Shown here: positions 4,770 through 12,895 of the stretch, one piece after another
Position numbering within the stretch: the stretch's first letter is position 1
How the letters are laid out: each line of letters opens with the position of its first letter
Source: Pseudomonadota bacterium
Lineage (GTDB): Bacteria > Pseudomonadota > Alphaproteobacteria > Dongiales > Dongiaceae
Assembly (NCBI GenBank): GCA_016183985.1
Contig: JACPDN010000008.1
Location: forward strand, 1 to 34,565
Length of the DNA stretch: 34,565 nt
Direction: 5' to 3'
Notes under the pieces: generated by a model
The model's database searches: none
What the model was told of the DNA's origin: nothing
The model's input: the letters and a program-made list of their open reading frames with translations, nothing else
Translations under genes and position numbers: made by a program

Positions 4770-7058
4770 TCAAGCAGCCTTCTTGCCGCCCGCTTTCTTC
4801 GCTTCCTCGATACCCTTGAGGACGCGCGGCGGCGAGAGCGGGATCTGCGTGAAGCGAACACCCGTCGCATCCGCCACTGCGTTGGCGATGGCGGCAAGCG
4901 GAGGCACGATCGAGGTTTCGCCCACACCACGGACACCGTAGGGGTGGCCGGGGTTGGGGATTTCCAAGATCTGCGTGTCGATCATCGGCAAATCCGAACA
5001 GACCGGGATGCGGTAGTCGAGGAAGCCCGCATTCTGCAAACGGCCATCCTTGCCATAGATGTATTCCTCGTTGAGCGCCCAGCCGATGCCCTGCACGGCA
5101 CCGCCCTGGAACTGCCCTTCGACGTAAGACGGATGCACCGCCTTGCCGGCGTCCTGGATGACCGTGTAGCGCACGATCTGCGACCGGCCGGTTTCCGGAT
5201 CGATCTCGACATCACAGATATGCGTGGCAAAGCTGACACCGGCGCCATCGGCCGAGTACTCGTGATGGCCGGCAATCGGACCGCCGGTCCCCGGCGAGGC
5301 CGCGGCGATTTCCTTCAAGGAGAGCGGCGCGAAGTTGCCGGCATTGGCGCCGGCGGGCTTGGCATAGCCCTTCTCCCAGGTCACGGCGTCTTCCGGAATG
5401 CCCCAAGTCGCTGCTGCGCGGGCGCAGAGCTTCTTCATGGCGTCGCGGGCGGCGAGGATGCAGGCCATGCCGGTCGCAAACGTCGTGCGGCTGCCGTCGG
5501 TGACGTCGTTGTAACCCAGCGACGAGGTGTCGGCGATGATGGCACGGACCTGGTCGTAGCCGATGCCCAGCTCCTCAGCCACCATCATGCACATCGAAGC
5601 GCGCGAGCCACCGATATCCGGCGAGCCCACCGAGACGGTGATCGAGCCGTCGATCGGGATATTGAGGGTGACGCAGGACTGGCCGCCGAAATTGAACCAG
5701 AAACCCGCCGCCATGCCGCGACCCTGGTTGGGGCCGAGCGGCGCCTTGAAATGCGGATGATTCTTGGCGGCTTCCAGCGTCGCACCCAGGCCGATCGGGC
5801 CATAAGTCGGGCCGTAGGACGATTTGGTGCCCTCGCGCGCCGCATTCTTGATGCGGAAGTCGATGGGCGCCATGCCGAGCTTGTGGGCCAGTTCCTCGAT
5901 GACGCTTTCGACGGCGAAGTTCGCCATCGGCGCGCCCGGCGCACGATAGGAGATCGTCTTCGGGCGGTTCGCCACCACGTCATAGGCAACGGCCCGGACG
6001 TTATCGAGGTGGAACTGCGCGAAGGCGCTCATGCCGCCGAATTCCGCCGGCGAGCAACCCTGGAACGGGCCACCCTGGTAGCGGAACGTACCGTCGGCCG
6101 CGGTGATCATGCCATCCTTGGTGACGCCGATCTTGATGTCGATCGAGGTCGAGGCCGTGGGGCCGGAAGCCTTGAAGACTTCCTCGCGGGTCATGACGAC
6201 CTTCACCGGGCGGTTGGCCTTGCGCGCGAGCGCCAGGGCCACCGGTTCGATGAAGACGGTCGTCTTGCCGCCGAAGCCGCCGCCGATTTCCGACTGCGTG
6301 ACACGCAGACGCGCGATGTCGATGCCGAGCAGCTGTGAGCAGACGTCACGCACCATGTAATGGCCCTGGGTGCAGCACCACAGTTCGGCGCTGCCATCCG
6401 GGCCCATGCTGGCCAAGGCCGCATGCGGCTCGATATAGCCCTGATGCGCCGCTTCCGTCTTGAAGCTGCGCTCGACGATGATGTCGGCCTTTTTGAAGCC
6501 TTCCTCGACATCGCCATGGCCGAATTCGAAGCGGCGGGCGACGTTGGAGGGCTTCTTCGGCTTGGGATCGACGCCGTCGGTGAACATGTCCTTATGCAGC
6601 AACGGCGCATTCGGCTTCATCGCCTCGTCGACGTCGGTGACATGGGGCAAGACTTCGTAATCGACCTTGATCAGCTTCAAGGCAGCCCGCGCGATCGAGG
6701 CCGAGGTCGCGGCGACGGCCGCCACGGCATGGCCTTCATAGAACGCCTTCTCGCGCGCCATGACGTTGCACAGCGTGTCATAGAGACCGCCGCTGCCACC
6801 GGTATGATCGGGGAAGTCATCGCGGGTGATGACGGCTTTGACGCCGGCCAGCTTTTCCGCCTTCGATGTGTCGATCTTCTTGATGATCGCATGAGCATGC
6901 GGCGAGCGCAGGATGCGGCCCACCAGCTGGCCCGGGGCCGAAGCATCGGCGCCGAACCGGGCACGACCGGTCACCTTGTCGATACCGTCGGGACGCAAGG
7001 GACGCGTGCCGACGACGTTGAATTTGCGCTTGGATTCGGGTGCGTTATCGAGCGGCAT
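4770..7058 (-). CDS. xanthine dehydrogenase-family molybdopterin-binding (large) subunit
   Basis: A 762-residue molybdenum hydroxylase large subunit (CoxL/XdhB-like): the aldehyde oxidase/xanthine dehydrogenase a/b hammerhead domain comes first (about 20-140), then the molybdopterin-binding domain. Visible motifs are EIGGGFGGK (257-265), which contacts the cofactor, SYRAPGAP (370-377) in the active-site loop region, and GVRGVGE with the catalytic Glu714. The loop is not the AYRCSFR signature of true aerobic CO dehydrogenase, so a CO role is unlikely. It hydroxylates a heterocycle, aldehyde or aromatic CoA ester using water; the substrate cannot be read from sequence. It follows the 2Fe-2S subunit by three bases. 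A Lys/Ala-rich tail ends the protein. Confidence 0.92.
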   Translation of the reverse strand: MPLDNAPESKRKFNVVGTRPLRPDGIDKVTGRARFGADASAPGQLVGRILRSPHAHAIIKKIDTSKAEKLAGVKAVITRDDFPDHTGGSGGLYDTLCNVMAREKAFYEGHAVAAVAATSASIARAALKLIKVDYEVLPHVTDVDEAMKPNAPLLHKDMFTDGVDPKPKKPSNVARRFEFGHGDVEEGFKKADIIVERSFKTEAAHQGYIEPHAALASMGPDGSAELWCCTQGHYMVRDVCSQLLGIDIARLRVTQSEIGGGFGGKTTVFIEPVALALARKANRPVKVVMTREEVFKASGPTASTSIDIKIGVTKDGMITAADGTFRYQGGPFQGCSPAEFGGMSAFAQFHLDNVRAVAYDVVANRPKTISYRAPGAPMANFAVESVIEELAHKLGMAPIDFRIKNAAREGTKSSYGPTYGPIGLGATLEAAKNHPHFKAPLGPNQGRGMAAGFWFNFGGQSCVTLNIPIDGSITVSVGSPDIGGSRASMCMMVAEELGIGYDQVRAIIADTSSLGYNDVTDGSRTTFATGMACILAARDAMKKLCARAAATWGIPEDAVTWEKGYAKPAGANAGNFAPLSLKEIAAASPGTGGPIAGHHEYSADGAGVSFATHICDVEIDPETGRSQIVRYTVIQDAGKAVHPSYVEGQFQGGAVQGIGWALNEEYIYGKDGRLQNAGFLDYRIPVCSDLPMIDTQILEIPNPGHPYGVRGVGETSIVPPLAAIANAVADATGVRFTQIPLSPPRVLKGIEEAKKAGGKKAA

Positions 7059-7061
7059 GGT

Positions 7062-7577
7062 TCAGGCCCTCTTCTTCGCTGTGGCTTTGGATTTGGCTGA
7101 CTTGCCGGACCGCATTTCCTTGGCGGCATCTTGGACCGCGCGGACGATCTTGTCGTAACCCGTGCAGCGGCAGAGGTTGCCGGCGAGGCCGAAGCGGATC
7201 TCCGTCTCGGTCGGATCCGGATTCTTCTCGAGCAGCGATTTTGCGGCAACGAGGATGCCTGGGGTACAGATGCCACACTGCAAGGCTGCGTGTTCCAGGA
7301 ATTTCGACTGCAACGGATGCAGGCTCTCGCCATGCGCCATGCCTTCGATCGTGCCGATGTTGTGACCCTCGGCTTCCGCCCCGAGCACGAGGCACGAGCA
7401 GGTGAGGCGGCCATCGACGGTCACCGAACAGGCGCCGCAATCGCCCGTGCTGCAACCTTCCTTGGCGCCCGTAAGGCCCAAACGGTTACGCAGCACGTCG
7501 AGCAATGTCTCATCCGCTTCGCAGATGAATTCGACGGGATCGCCGTTGATCTTGGTATTGACTGTAATGCCGGACAT
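7062..7577 (-). CDS. 2Fe-2S small subunit of the molybdenum hydroxylase
   Basis: A 171-residue electron-transfer subunit with two iron-sulfur clusters. The N-terminal plant-ferredoxin-type cluster has Cys42, Cys47, Cys50 and Cys62 (GCSTGDCGACSV); the C-terminal cluster has Cys101, Cys104, Cys136 and Cys138 (QCGICTPG, CRCTGY). It passes electrons from the molybdenum site to FAD. The length fits the family, with an extra Lys/Ala-rich tail of about 20 residues. It is the middle gene of a tightly spaced operon (17 bases after the FAD subunit, 3 before the large subunit). Confidence 0.94.
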   Translation of the reverse strand: MSGITVNTKINGDPVEFICEADETLLDVLRNRLGLTGAKEGCSTGDCGACSVTVDGRLTCSCLVLGAEAEGHNIGTIEGMAHGESLHPLQSKFLEHAALQCGICTPGILVAAKSLLEKNPDPTETEIRFGLAGNLCRCTGYDKIVRAVQDAAKEMRSGKSAKSKATAKKRA

Positions 7578-7594
7578 CTAGATTTCCCCTGTCC

Positions 7595-8455
7595 TTACTT
7601 GCCACCAGCGCGTTTACGCGCGATGACGGCCGCACGGCGTGCGAGCACGCCGGCAACTTTGATGCGGAATTCGCGCGTGCCGCGCTTGTCGTCGATCGGG
7701 CTGCAGGCAGCCGAACAGGCTTCGGCCAGCGCATCGAGTGCGGCCTTGTCCATCTTCGTGCCGATGAGCGCCTTGGCGGCAGCCGGCACCAACCGCACGG
7801 TCGGGGCCACGGCACCCAGCGCCACGCGCGCCTTGGTGACGACGCCCTTGCCATCGAGCGTGATGCTCACGGCGCAGCCGACGACTGCAATGTCCATTTC
7901 CGTACGCGGGATGAAGCGCAGGTAAGCATCGCCCGACTTCGCCGGACGCGCCGGCAGATTGATGCTCTCGATGATCTCGCCTTTCTTGAGCGAGGTGCGG
8001 CCCGGGCCGACCGGGATTTCTTCGACCGCCACGGTGCGCTTGCCCTTGGGGCCGACGATCACCGCCTTGGCACCGGCAGCAACCAGCGCCGGAACCGAAT
8101 CAGCGGCCGGCGAGGCGTTGCACAGATTGCCCGAAACGGTGCAGCGACCCTGGACCTGCTTGGAGCCGATGAGATTGGCGGCCTCGACCACGCCGGGCCA
8201 GGCCTTCTTCAGCGCCGCGTGCTCACCGAGCTCGGCACCGGACACGGCCGCGCCGATCTTGAACCCGCTTGCGGACTTCTTGATTTCCTTGGCGCCGCTG
8301 ACGCCCTTGATGTCGACCAGCAGGTCGGGCTCGATGAAACCGGTCCGCAGGCGCACCAGCAGATCAGTACCGCCGGCGAGGATAAAGGCCTGGCCTTTTT
8401 CCTTGGCGAGCAACTGCGCAGCCGCCTTGAGGGTTGTAGGACGCTCGTATCTCAT
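7595..8455 (-). CDS. FAD-binding middle subunit of the molybdenum hydroxylase
   Basis: A 286-residue CoxM-type flavoprotein. The FAD-binding part shows AGGTDLLVRLR (about 27-37) and the second motif TVSGNLCNASPAADSVP (about 105-121), both contacting FAD, followed by the C-terminal CO-dehydrogenase-flavoprotein domain. The chosen start is the ATG at 8455 (MRYERPTTL), the usual N-terminus of this family; the frame is open 61 codons further upstream but those residues look unlike protein of this family. It is the first gene of the operon, divergent from gluconokinase. Confidence 0.92.
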   Translation of the reverse strand: MRYERPTTLKAAAQLLAKEKGQAFILAGGTDLLVRLRTGFIEPDLLVDIKGVSGAKEIKKSASGFKIGAAVSGAELGEHAALKKAWPGVVEAANLIGSKQVQGRCTVSGNLCNASPAADSVPALVAAGAKAVIVGPKGKRTVAVEEIPVGPGRTSLKKGEIIESINLPARPAKSGDAYLRFIPRTEMDIAVVGCAVSITLDGKGVVTKARVALGAVAPTVRLVPAAAKALIGTKMDKAALDALAEACSAACSPIDDKRGTREFRIKVAGVLARRAAVIARKRAGGK

Positions 8456-8691
8456 TCCTGGCTTCCTTTGGCTTGGATGGCACATCCGATCTACTCCGCC
8501 GAAGCACCTTTGCACAATACCCCTGGAGTTGAATGCCTTTTGGAAATGACCCCTCCGAAACACGGGGGAATGCTGCAGAAATCCTTTATTTGCGCAGCAA
8601 AGTCGCTGGTGCGGCACATGCGTCTTGGGTAAGCTCAAAAAAAAGCATCGGCCAATGTTTTGGCAGGTTTTTCGAGACGCAAGGGAGCGGA
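8456..8691. other. divergent intergenic region, hydroxylase operon and gluconokinase
   Basis: 236 bases that must hold the promoters of both transcripts. I see no clear sigma-70, sigma-54 or EcfG element and no copy of the palindrome found upstream of the sugar ABC operon. Confidence 0.4.
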
Positions 8692-9180
8692 ATGATCGTT
8701 CTGGTCATGGGCGTGAGCGGCAGTGGCAAGAGTACCATCGGCGCCGCCTTGGCTGCGGCCCTCGGCGCCGACTTTCTCGAGGCCGACAGCTTCCACTCCC
8801 CCGCCAATATCGCCAAGATGAAAAGCGGTATCCCACTTGAGGATGCCGATCGCTGGCCCTGGCTCGACGCCATCGGCGGCGCACTTGACCGTTCGGTCAT
8901 GGAAAACCGCTCCGTCGTGCTCGCCTGCTCCGCCCTCAAAGCCAGCTACCGCGAAAGATTGCTGCCGATTGGGCGACGCCAGGGACGGGTCGTCTTCTTG
9001 AAAGGCGATGCTGGCCTCATCGGCGGCAGGCTATCCGGCCGCACCGGCCATTACATGCCCCCCGCTCTCCTCCCCAGCCAATTCGCCACATTGGAAGCGC
9101 CCGATGAGGCGATCATCATCGACATCGCCCAGGAGCCCGAGGAGATTCTGGAGGAGATATTGGCGCGGCTGTCTCGCTAA
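8692..9180 (+). CDS. gntK: gluconokinase
   Basis: A 162-residue GntK-family kinase that phosphorylates D-gluconate to 6-phosphogluconate with ATP, feeding the Entner-Doudoroff and pentose phosphate routes. The Walker A motif is GVSGSGKST (7-15). Family motifs DSFHSPANIAKMKSGIPL, DRWPWL, CSALKASYRE and HYMPPALLPSQFATLE are all present. The ATG at 8692 follows GGGAG; the frame is open further upstream but this start gives the standard family N-terminus. It is transcribed alone and ends at a large inverted repeat. With the GntR-like repressor and sugar ABC system nearby it suggests gluconate or related sugar-acid use. Confidence 0.93.
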   Translation: MIVLVMGVSGSGKSTIGAALAAALGADFLEADSFHSPANIAKMKSGIPLEDADRWPWLDAIGGALDRSVMENRSVVLACSALKASYRERLLPIGRRQGRVVFLKGDAGLIGGRLSGRTGHYMPPALLPSQFATLEAPDEAIIIDIAQEPEEILEEILARLSR

Positions 9181-9184
9181 CGCG

Positions 9185-9307
9185 CCCCCTCTCCCCCACC
9201 CTCCCCCACGTTGGGGGGAGGGGGTCTTACCGAGTGCGCAATGACAGGTGGGCCAGACTGGCTAGAGTCCCCTCCCCCCAACGTGGGGGAGGGTTAGGGA
9301 GAGGGGG
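9185..9307. repeat. 39-bp near-perfect inverted repeat between convergent genes
   Basis: Arms 9185-9223 and 9269-9307 match as inverted copies at 37 of 39 positions, with a 45-base spacer. Each arm contains its own short palindrome (CCCCCAACG-type core), so each can also fold alone. It lies between the convergent gluconokinase and permease genes, where it may end transcription in both directions. The C/T-rich motif is of the kind repeated between genes in many alphaproteobacteria. Confidence 0.82.
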
Positions 9308-9344
9308 TATTGCATCAATTTCGTCGTCACGACGAGACAGCTAC

Positions 9345-10307
9345 CTAACCCGCCTTCTTCTGCCGCCCATAGACCAGCAGCATCGAGATGATGACGGCGC
9401 CATAGATCAGCTGCCGCCCGGCTTCGTCGATCTTCATCACCGATAGCATGGATTGCAGCAGGGTGATGAGGATGACCCCGGCGATGGTGCCCACATAGGA
9501 ACCGCGCCCGCCCAGGATATTGGTGCCGCCAAGAACCACCGCGGCAACAGCCGGCAGCAGATAGGGATCGCCCATGCCCTGATAGGCCTTGGTCGAATAG
9601 CCGGCGAGCAGCACGCCGGCTGCAGCCGAAAGCCCGCCCGACGCCATGAAAGCCAGCATCATCACCCGCTGCGTGGGCAGGCCCGATAGATAGGCCGCCC
9701 GCTCGCGGTTGCCGATGGCATAGACGGCGCGGCCGAAGGTCGTGCGCGTGAGGATAAAGATGGCAATCGCCGCGACCACGCCCCAGACGAACAGCGCGTT
9801 GGGGATGTTTAGGATGGTGCGGCCCGTGGCGATGAAATGCATCGTGTCGGTCGCATGATCCTGCGGCGCGAAGCCGCCGGTCCACAGCACCATCAGGCCT
9901 TGCGCCACCGCATTGACGCCCAGCGTGAAGATCATCGAAGGGACGCGCAGATAAGCGATGCCGATGCCGCTCACCAGCCCCATGCCCATGCCACACAGGA
10001 TGCCGAAGGGAATGGCGAGTGCCGCCCCCATCGGACCCCAGCCGGCAGCGGCCGTCGACATCATGCCGCCCACCGTCACCACCCATGGCACGGAGAGATC
10101 AATCTGCCCGAGCAGAATGACCAGCATCATGCCGGTGGCGATCAGCCCCAAGAACGACGCCACCTGCAATTGCTGCAGCAGGTATTCCGGCGACAGAAAG
10201 CTCGACGAATAGAGGCTGCCGAGCAGCAGCAGCAGGATGATGCAGCCGAAAGCAGCCAGCACCGGCTTGTCGAGACGCGTCACGAAATCGGGCAAGGTAC
10301 GGGTCAT
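9345..10307 (-). CDS. sugar ABC transporter permease (RbsC-like), second permease
   Basis: A 320-residue multi-spanning inner-membrane protein of the ribose/galactose-type permease family (BPD_transp_2). Hydrophobic helices fill most of the length; the family segment GQIDLSVPWVVTVGG (about 67-81) and the cytoplasmic loop TTFGRAVYAIGNRERAAYLSG, which contacts the ATPase, are clear. It forms half of the membrane channel with the other permease, from which it differs, so the importer likely has a heterodimeric channel. It starts seven bases after the first permease gene and is the last gene of the operon. Confidence 0.9.
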   Translation of the reverse strand: MTRTLPDFVTRLDKPVLAAFGCIILLLLLGSLYSSSFLSPEYLLQQLQVASFLGLIATGMMLVILLGQIDLSVPWVVTVGGMMSTAAAGWGPMGAALAIPFGILCGMGMGLVSGIGIAYLRVPSMIFTLGVNAVAQGLMVLWTGGFAPQDHATDTMHFIATGRTILNIPNALFVWGVVAAIAIFILTRTTFGRAVYAIGNRERAAYLSGLPTQRVMMLAFMASGGLSAAAGVLLAGYSTKAYQGMGDPYLLPAVAAVVLGGTNILGGRGSYVGTIAGVILITLLQSMLSVMKIDEAGRQLIYGAVIISMLLVYGRQKKAG

Positions 10308-10314
10308 GTGAGCG

Positions 10315-11319
10315 TCAGCCGAAAAGATCGAGGCGGTTTTTGAGGCGCAGCAACCTGAACGAACCCAGGGTCACCGCAAGGAGCAAGATGACCCCCTGGA
10401 ACAAGGGCTGCCACAGCGGGTCGAAATCGAAGACGAAGAGCAGATCGCCGATCGTGCGCAGCACGAAGGCGCCGAAGATGGCGCCGATGGCGCTGCCCGC
10501 CCCGCCGAACAGCGAGACGCCGCCGATGACCACGGCAGCAATCGAGTTCAGCGTGTAAGATCCACCGATCGACGCCGAGGCTTCGCCGGAATAGGTGATG
10601 AAGGTCAGCATCAGGCCGCCGCAAGCCGAGAGCAAGCCGGAAACCGCATAGGCGGTGAAGCGCGCCTTGTCGATGGAAACACCGGACATGTACGCCGCCG
10701 GTTCCGATGAGCCGATGGCATAGATGGCCCGGCCCACTTCCGAGCGCCGCAGCGGCACCCAGACGAGAGCCACGATGCCGAGCAGCACCAGCAAGGATGT
10801 CGGCACGCCCCCCACTTGGTCAGTCAGCGCATCGGCAAGGTCAGAATTGACGTCGCCGCCGGGCACGGGCCGCAGCCACAGCGCCACGCCATAGAACATG
10901 GCGCCGGTCGCCAGCGTCGTGACGATCGGCTGCAACCGCCCATAGATGACGATGGCGCCATTGAGTGCGCCACACAGCACGCCTGCACCCAGCACGCAGA
11001 TGATGCCAAGCGTCGTCTGGCCCGTATCGCCCACCACCACCTGTGAAGCAAGGCAATTGGCCAGCACGAAGATCATGCCGACGGAGAGATCGATGCCGGC
11101 GGTCAGCACAACGAGAGTCTGCGCCATGGCGACGAGGGCCAGCAGCACACCCTTATTGGCGGCGGTCATCACCACCATGGGGCTGAAGCCGGCACTGTGA
11201 TTGCCGGTATAGACGCCGAACATGATGACGAAGACGGCGAAGGCCAGCAGCGTGCCCTTGTGCTCGGCCAGCCAATAGCGGAAATCACCCAATTTGCCGC
11301 TCCCCTGCTTGCGTCTCAT
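10315..11319 (-). CDS. sugar ABC transporter permease (RbsC-like), first permease
   Basis: A permease of the same family, 334 residues from the ATG at 11319. Motifs are LTAGIDLSVGMIFVLANC (about 71-88) and the coupling loop SEVGRAIYAIGSSEPAAYMSG. The ATG overlaps the ATPase gene by 35 bases; an in-frame TTG at 11292 with GGGGAG a few bases upstream gives an overlap of only 8 bases and may be the real start, making a protein nine residues shorter. It is paired with the permease at 9345-10307. Confidence 0.9.
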   Translation of the reverse strand: MRRKQGSGKLGDFRYWLAEHKGTLLAFAVFVIMFGVYTGNHSAGFSPMVVMTAANKGVLLALVAMAQTLVVLTAGIDLSVGMIFVLANCLASQVVVGDTGQTTLGIICVLGAGVLCGALNGAIVIYGRLQPIVTTLATGAMFYGVALWLRPVPGGDVNSDLADALTDQVGGVPTSLLVLLGIVALVWVPLRRSEVGRAIYAIGSSEPAAYMSGVSIDKARFTAYAVSGLLSACGGLMLTFITYSGEASASIGGSYTLNSIAAVVIGGVSLFGGAGSAIGAIFGAFVLRTIGDLLFVFDFDPLWQPLFQGVILLLAVTLGSFRLLRLKNRLDLFG

Positions 11320-12823
11320 TGATGCTGAAGGCGCTGCTCACCAGCGCATGCTCGGTGATCTCGGCGCCTTTCAGCTCACGCACGATGCTGCCATCATACA
11401 TCACCAGCACCCGGTCGCAGCAGCCGATCAGCTCGTCGTAATCGGTCGAATAAAACAGGATCGTGGCGCCTTCGTCGGCAAGCTTCCTGAGCAGCTGATA
11501 GATTTCCTGCTTGGTGCCGACATCGATGCCGCGCGTCGGGTCATTGAGCAGGATAATCTTCGGCCCGATCATGAGCCATTTGGCGATCACGACCTTCTGC
11601 TGATTGCCGCCCGAAAGTGCCCCCACCGGAATGTCGAGATTGGCCGCCTTGATGGCGAGCAGTTTGACCATCCGGTCGACTTCATCCTTCTCGCGCTGCC
11701 GGTCGATGATCCCAGCCTTGGCCAGCGAATCGAGCGCCGGCAGCGTGAGATTGTCCTTGACCGACATGGGCAGCATCAGCCCCTCTGTCTTGCGATCCTC
11801 CGGGATGAGCGCCATGCCCGTGGCCCCTGCCTTGGCGGCGCGCGGGTTCTTAAGGTTCCGCACCTCGCCACCCACAGCGATATCGCCGCTGACACCACGC
11901 AACACGCCAAAGAGCGCCAGGAGCAATTCGCGCTGCCCCTGCCCGTCGAGGCCGCCTAGCCCCACAATTTCGCCCGGCCGCGCCTTGAAGGAAATATCGT
12001 TAAGTCGCTGGCTCCAGGCGAGGTTTGTCACTTCCAGTGACGGCGCCCCCGCCTTCCCATCTGCAGGTTTCGCTGGAAAGACGTGGCTGTATTCGCGCCC
12101 GATCATCATCTCGATGACCTCGCCCCGCGACTTCGAGCCTTGGAGGTAGCTCGCCACATGCCGCCCGTTGCGAAAGACCGAGCAATCGTCGGCGAGCTCG
12201 TCGATTTCCTGCATGCGGTGCGAGATATAGAGCAGCGCCAGCCCTTCGCTGCGCAACCGCTTCAGCACCGTGAAGACCTTGGCGACATCGCCGGCGGTCA
12301 GGGCCGAGGTCGCCTCGTCGAGAATGAGGATGCGGGGCTTGCGCCCCAGGGCCTTTGCGATCTCCACCATCTGCCGGCGCGACAGCGGCAGATCCTTCAC
12401 CAGTGCCAATGGATGAATGTCTTCTGCACCGGCCCGCGCCAGCGCCTCTTCGGCAAAACGCCGCTGCGCCTTGCGGTCGATGAGGCCGAAGCGCTTGGGC
12501 GCCCCGCTGATCGCGATGTTATCCGCGACCGACAGATCGGGAATGAGCGACAGTTCCTGGAAGATGCAGACGATGCCCGCGGCATTCGCAGCCTTCGGTG
12601 TCGCAAACCGCATCTCAGTCCCGTCGAGGCGCATGATGCCGTGATCCGGCTGCACCACGCCCGACATGATCTTGATGAGCGTCGACTTCCCCGCCCCATT
12701 CTCGCCCAGCACCGCATGGATGCGCCCGGATTCGACCGTGAGCTGCGCATCCTCAAGCGCCCGCACACCGCCGTAAGCCTTGGCGATGTTGCGCATCTCG
12801 AACAGCGGGATGCCGTCACTCAT
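11285..12823 (-). CDS. sugar ABC transporter ATP-binding protein (two-domain, RbsA/MglA-like)
   Basis: A 512-residue protein with two fused nucleotide-binding domains, as in ribose and galactose importers. The first domain has Walker A GENGAGKST (40-48), the signature-like LPLSRRQMVEIAKAL and Walker B ILILDEATSAL. The second has a degenerate Walker A (GLGGLDGQGQRE), a good signature LSGGNQQKVV, and a Walker B reading ILLNDPTRGIDVG: the usual Asp-Glu pair is Asn-Asp. One full and one degenerate ATP site is known in this family; the Asn-Asp change makes the asymmetry stronger here. The start has GGGGAAG nine bases upstream. Confidence 0.92.
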   Translation of the reverse strand: MSDGIPLFEMRNIAKAYGGVRALEDAQLTVESGRIHAVLGENGAGKSTLIKIMSGVVQPDHGIMRLDGTEMRFATPKAANAAGIVCIFQELSLIPDLSVADNIAISGAPKRFGLIDRKAQRRFAEEALARAGAEDIHPLALVKDLPLSRRQMVEIAKALGRKPRILILDEATSALTAGDVAKVFTVLKRLRSEGLALLYISHRMQEIDELADDCSVFRNGRHVASYLQGSKSRGEVIEMMIGREYSHVFPAKPADGKAGAPSLEVTNLAWSQRLNDISFKARPGEIVGLGGLDGQGQRELLLALFGVLRGVSGDIAVGGEVRNLKNPRAAKAGATGMALIPEDRKTEGLMLPMSVKDNLTLPALDSLAKAGIIDRQREKDEVDRMVKLLAIKAANLDIPVGALSGGNQQKVVIAKWLMIGPKIILLNDPTRGIDVGTKQEIYQLLRKLADEGATILFYSTDYDELIGCCDRVLVMYDGSIVRELKGAEITEHALVSSAFSINETQAGERQIG

Positions 12824-12845
12824 TGGTTAGCTTCCCCGAAAAGGC

Positions 12846-12877
12846 GACCGCTATCCGACCGGAATCGGATAGCGGTC
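12846..12877. repeat. 13-bp intercistronic hairpin after the binding-protein gene
   Basis: Perfect inverted repeat 12846-12858 and 12865-12877 with a 6-base loop, placed between the binding-protein stop and the ATPase start. On the minus strand it is followed by a short T run (GCCTTTTC). Such hairpins commonly stabilise the binding-protein message or partly stop transcription so that the binding protein is made in excess. Confidence 0.75.
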
Positions 12878-12895
12878 CCAACAATCGTCAATCGG

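Noticed and set aside
4770-8455. Aerobic CO dehydrogenase (coxMSL)
   Set aside because: Subunit layout is similar, but the large subunit lacks AYRCSFR and there are no coxDEFG genes.
8600-8691. LacI operator in front of gluconokinase
   Set aside because: No copy or half copy of TGACAGCGCTGTCA was found, so direct control by the neighbouring repressor is not supported here.
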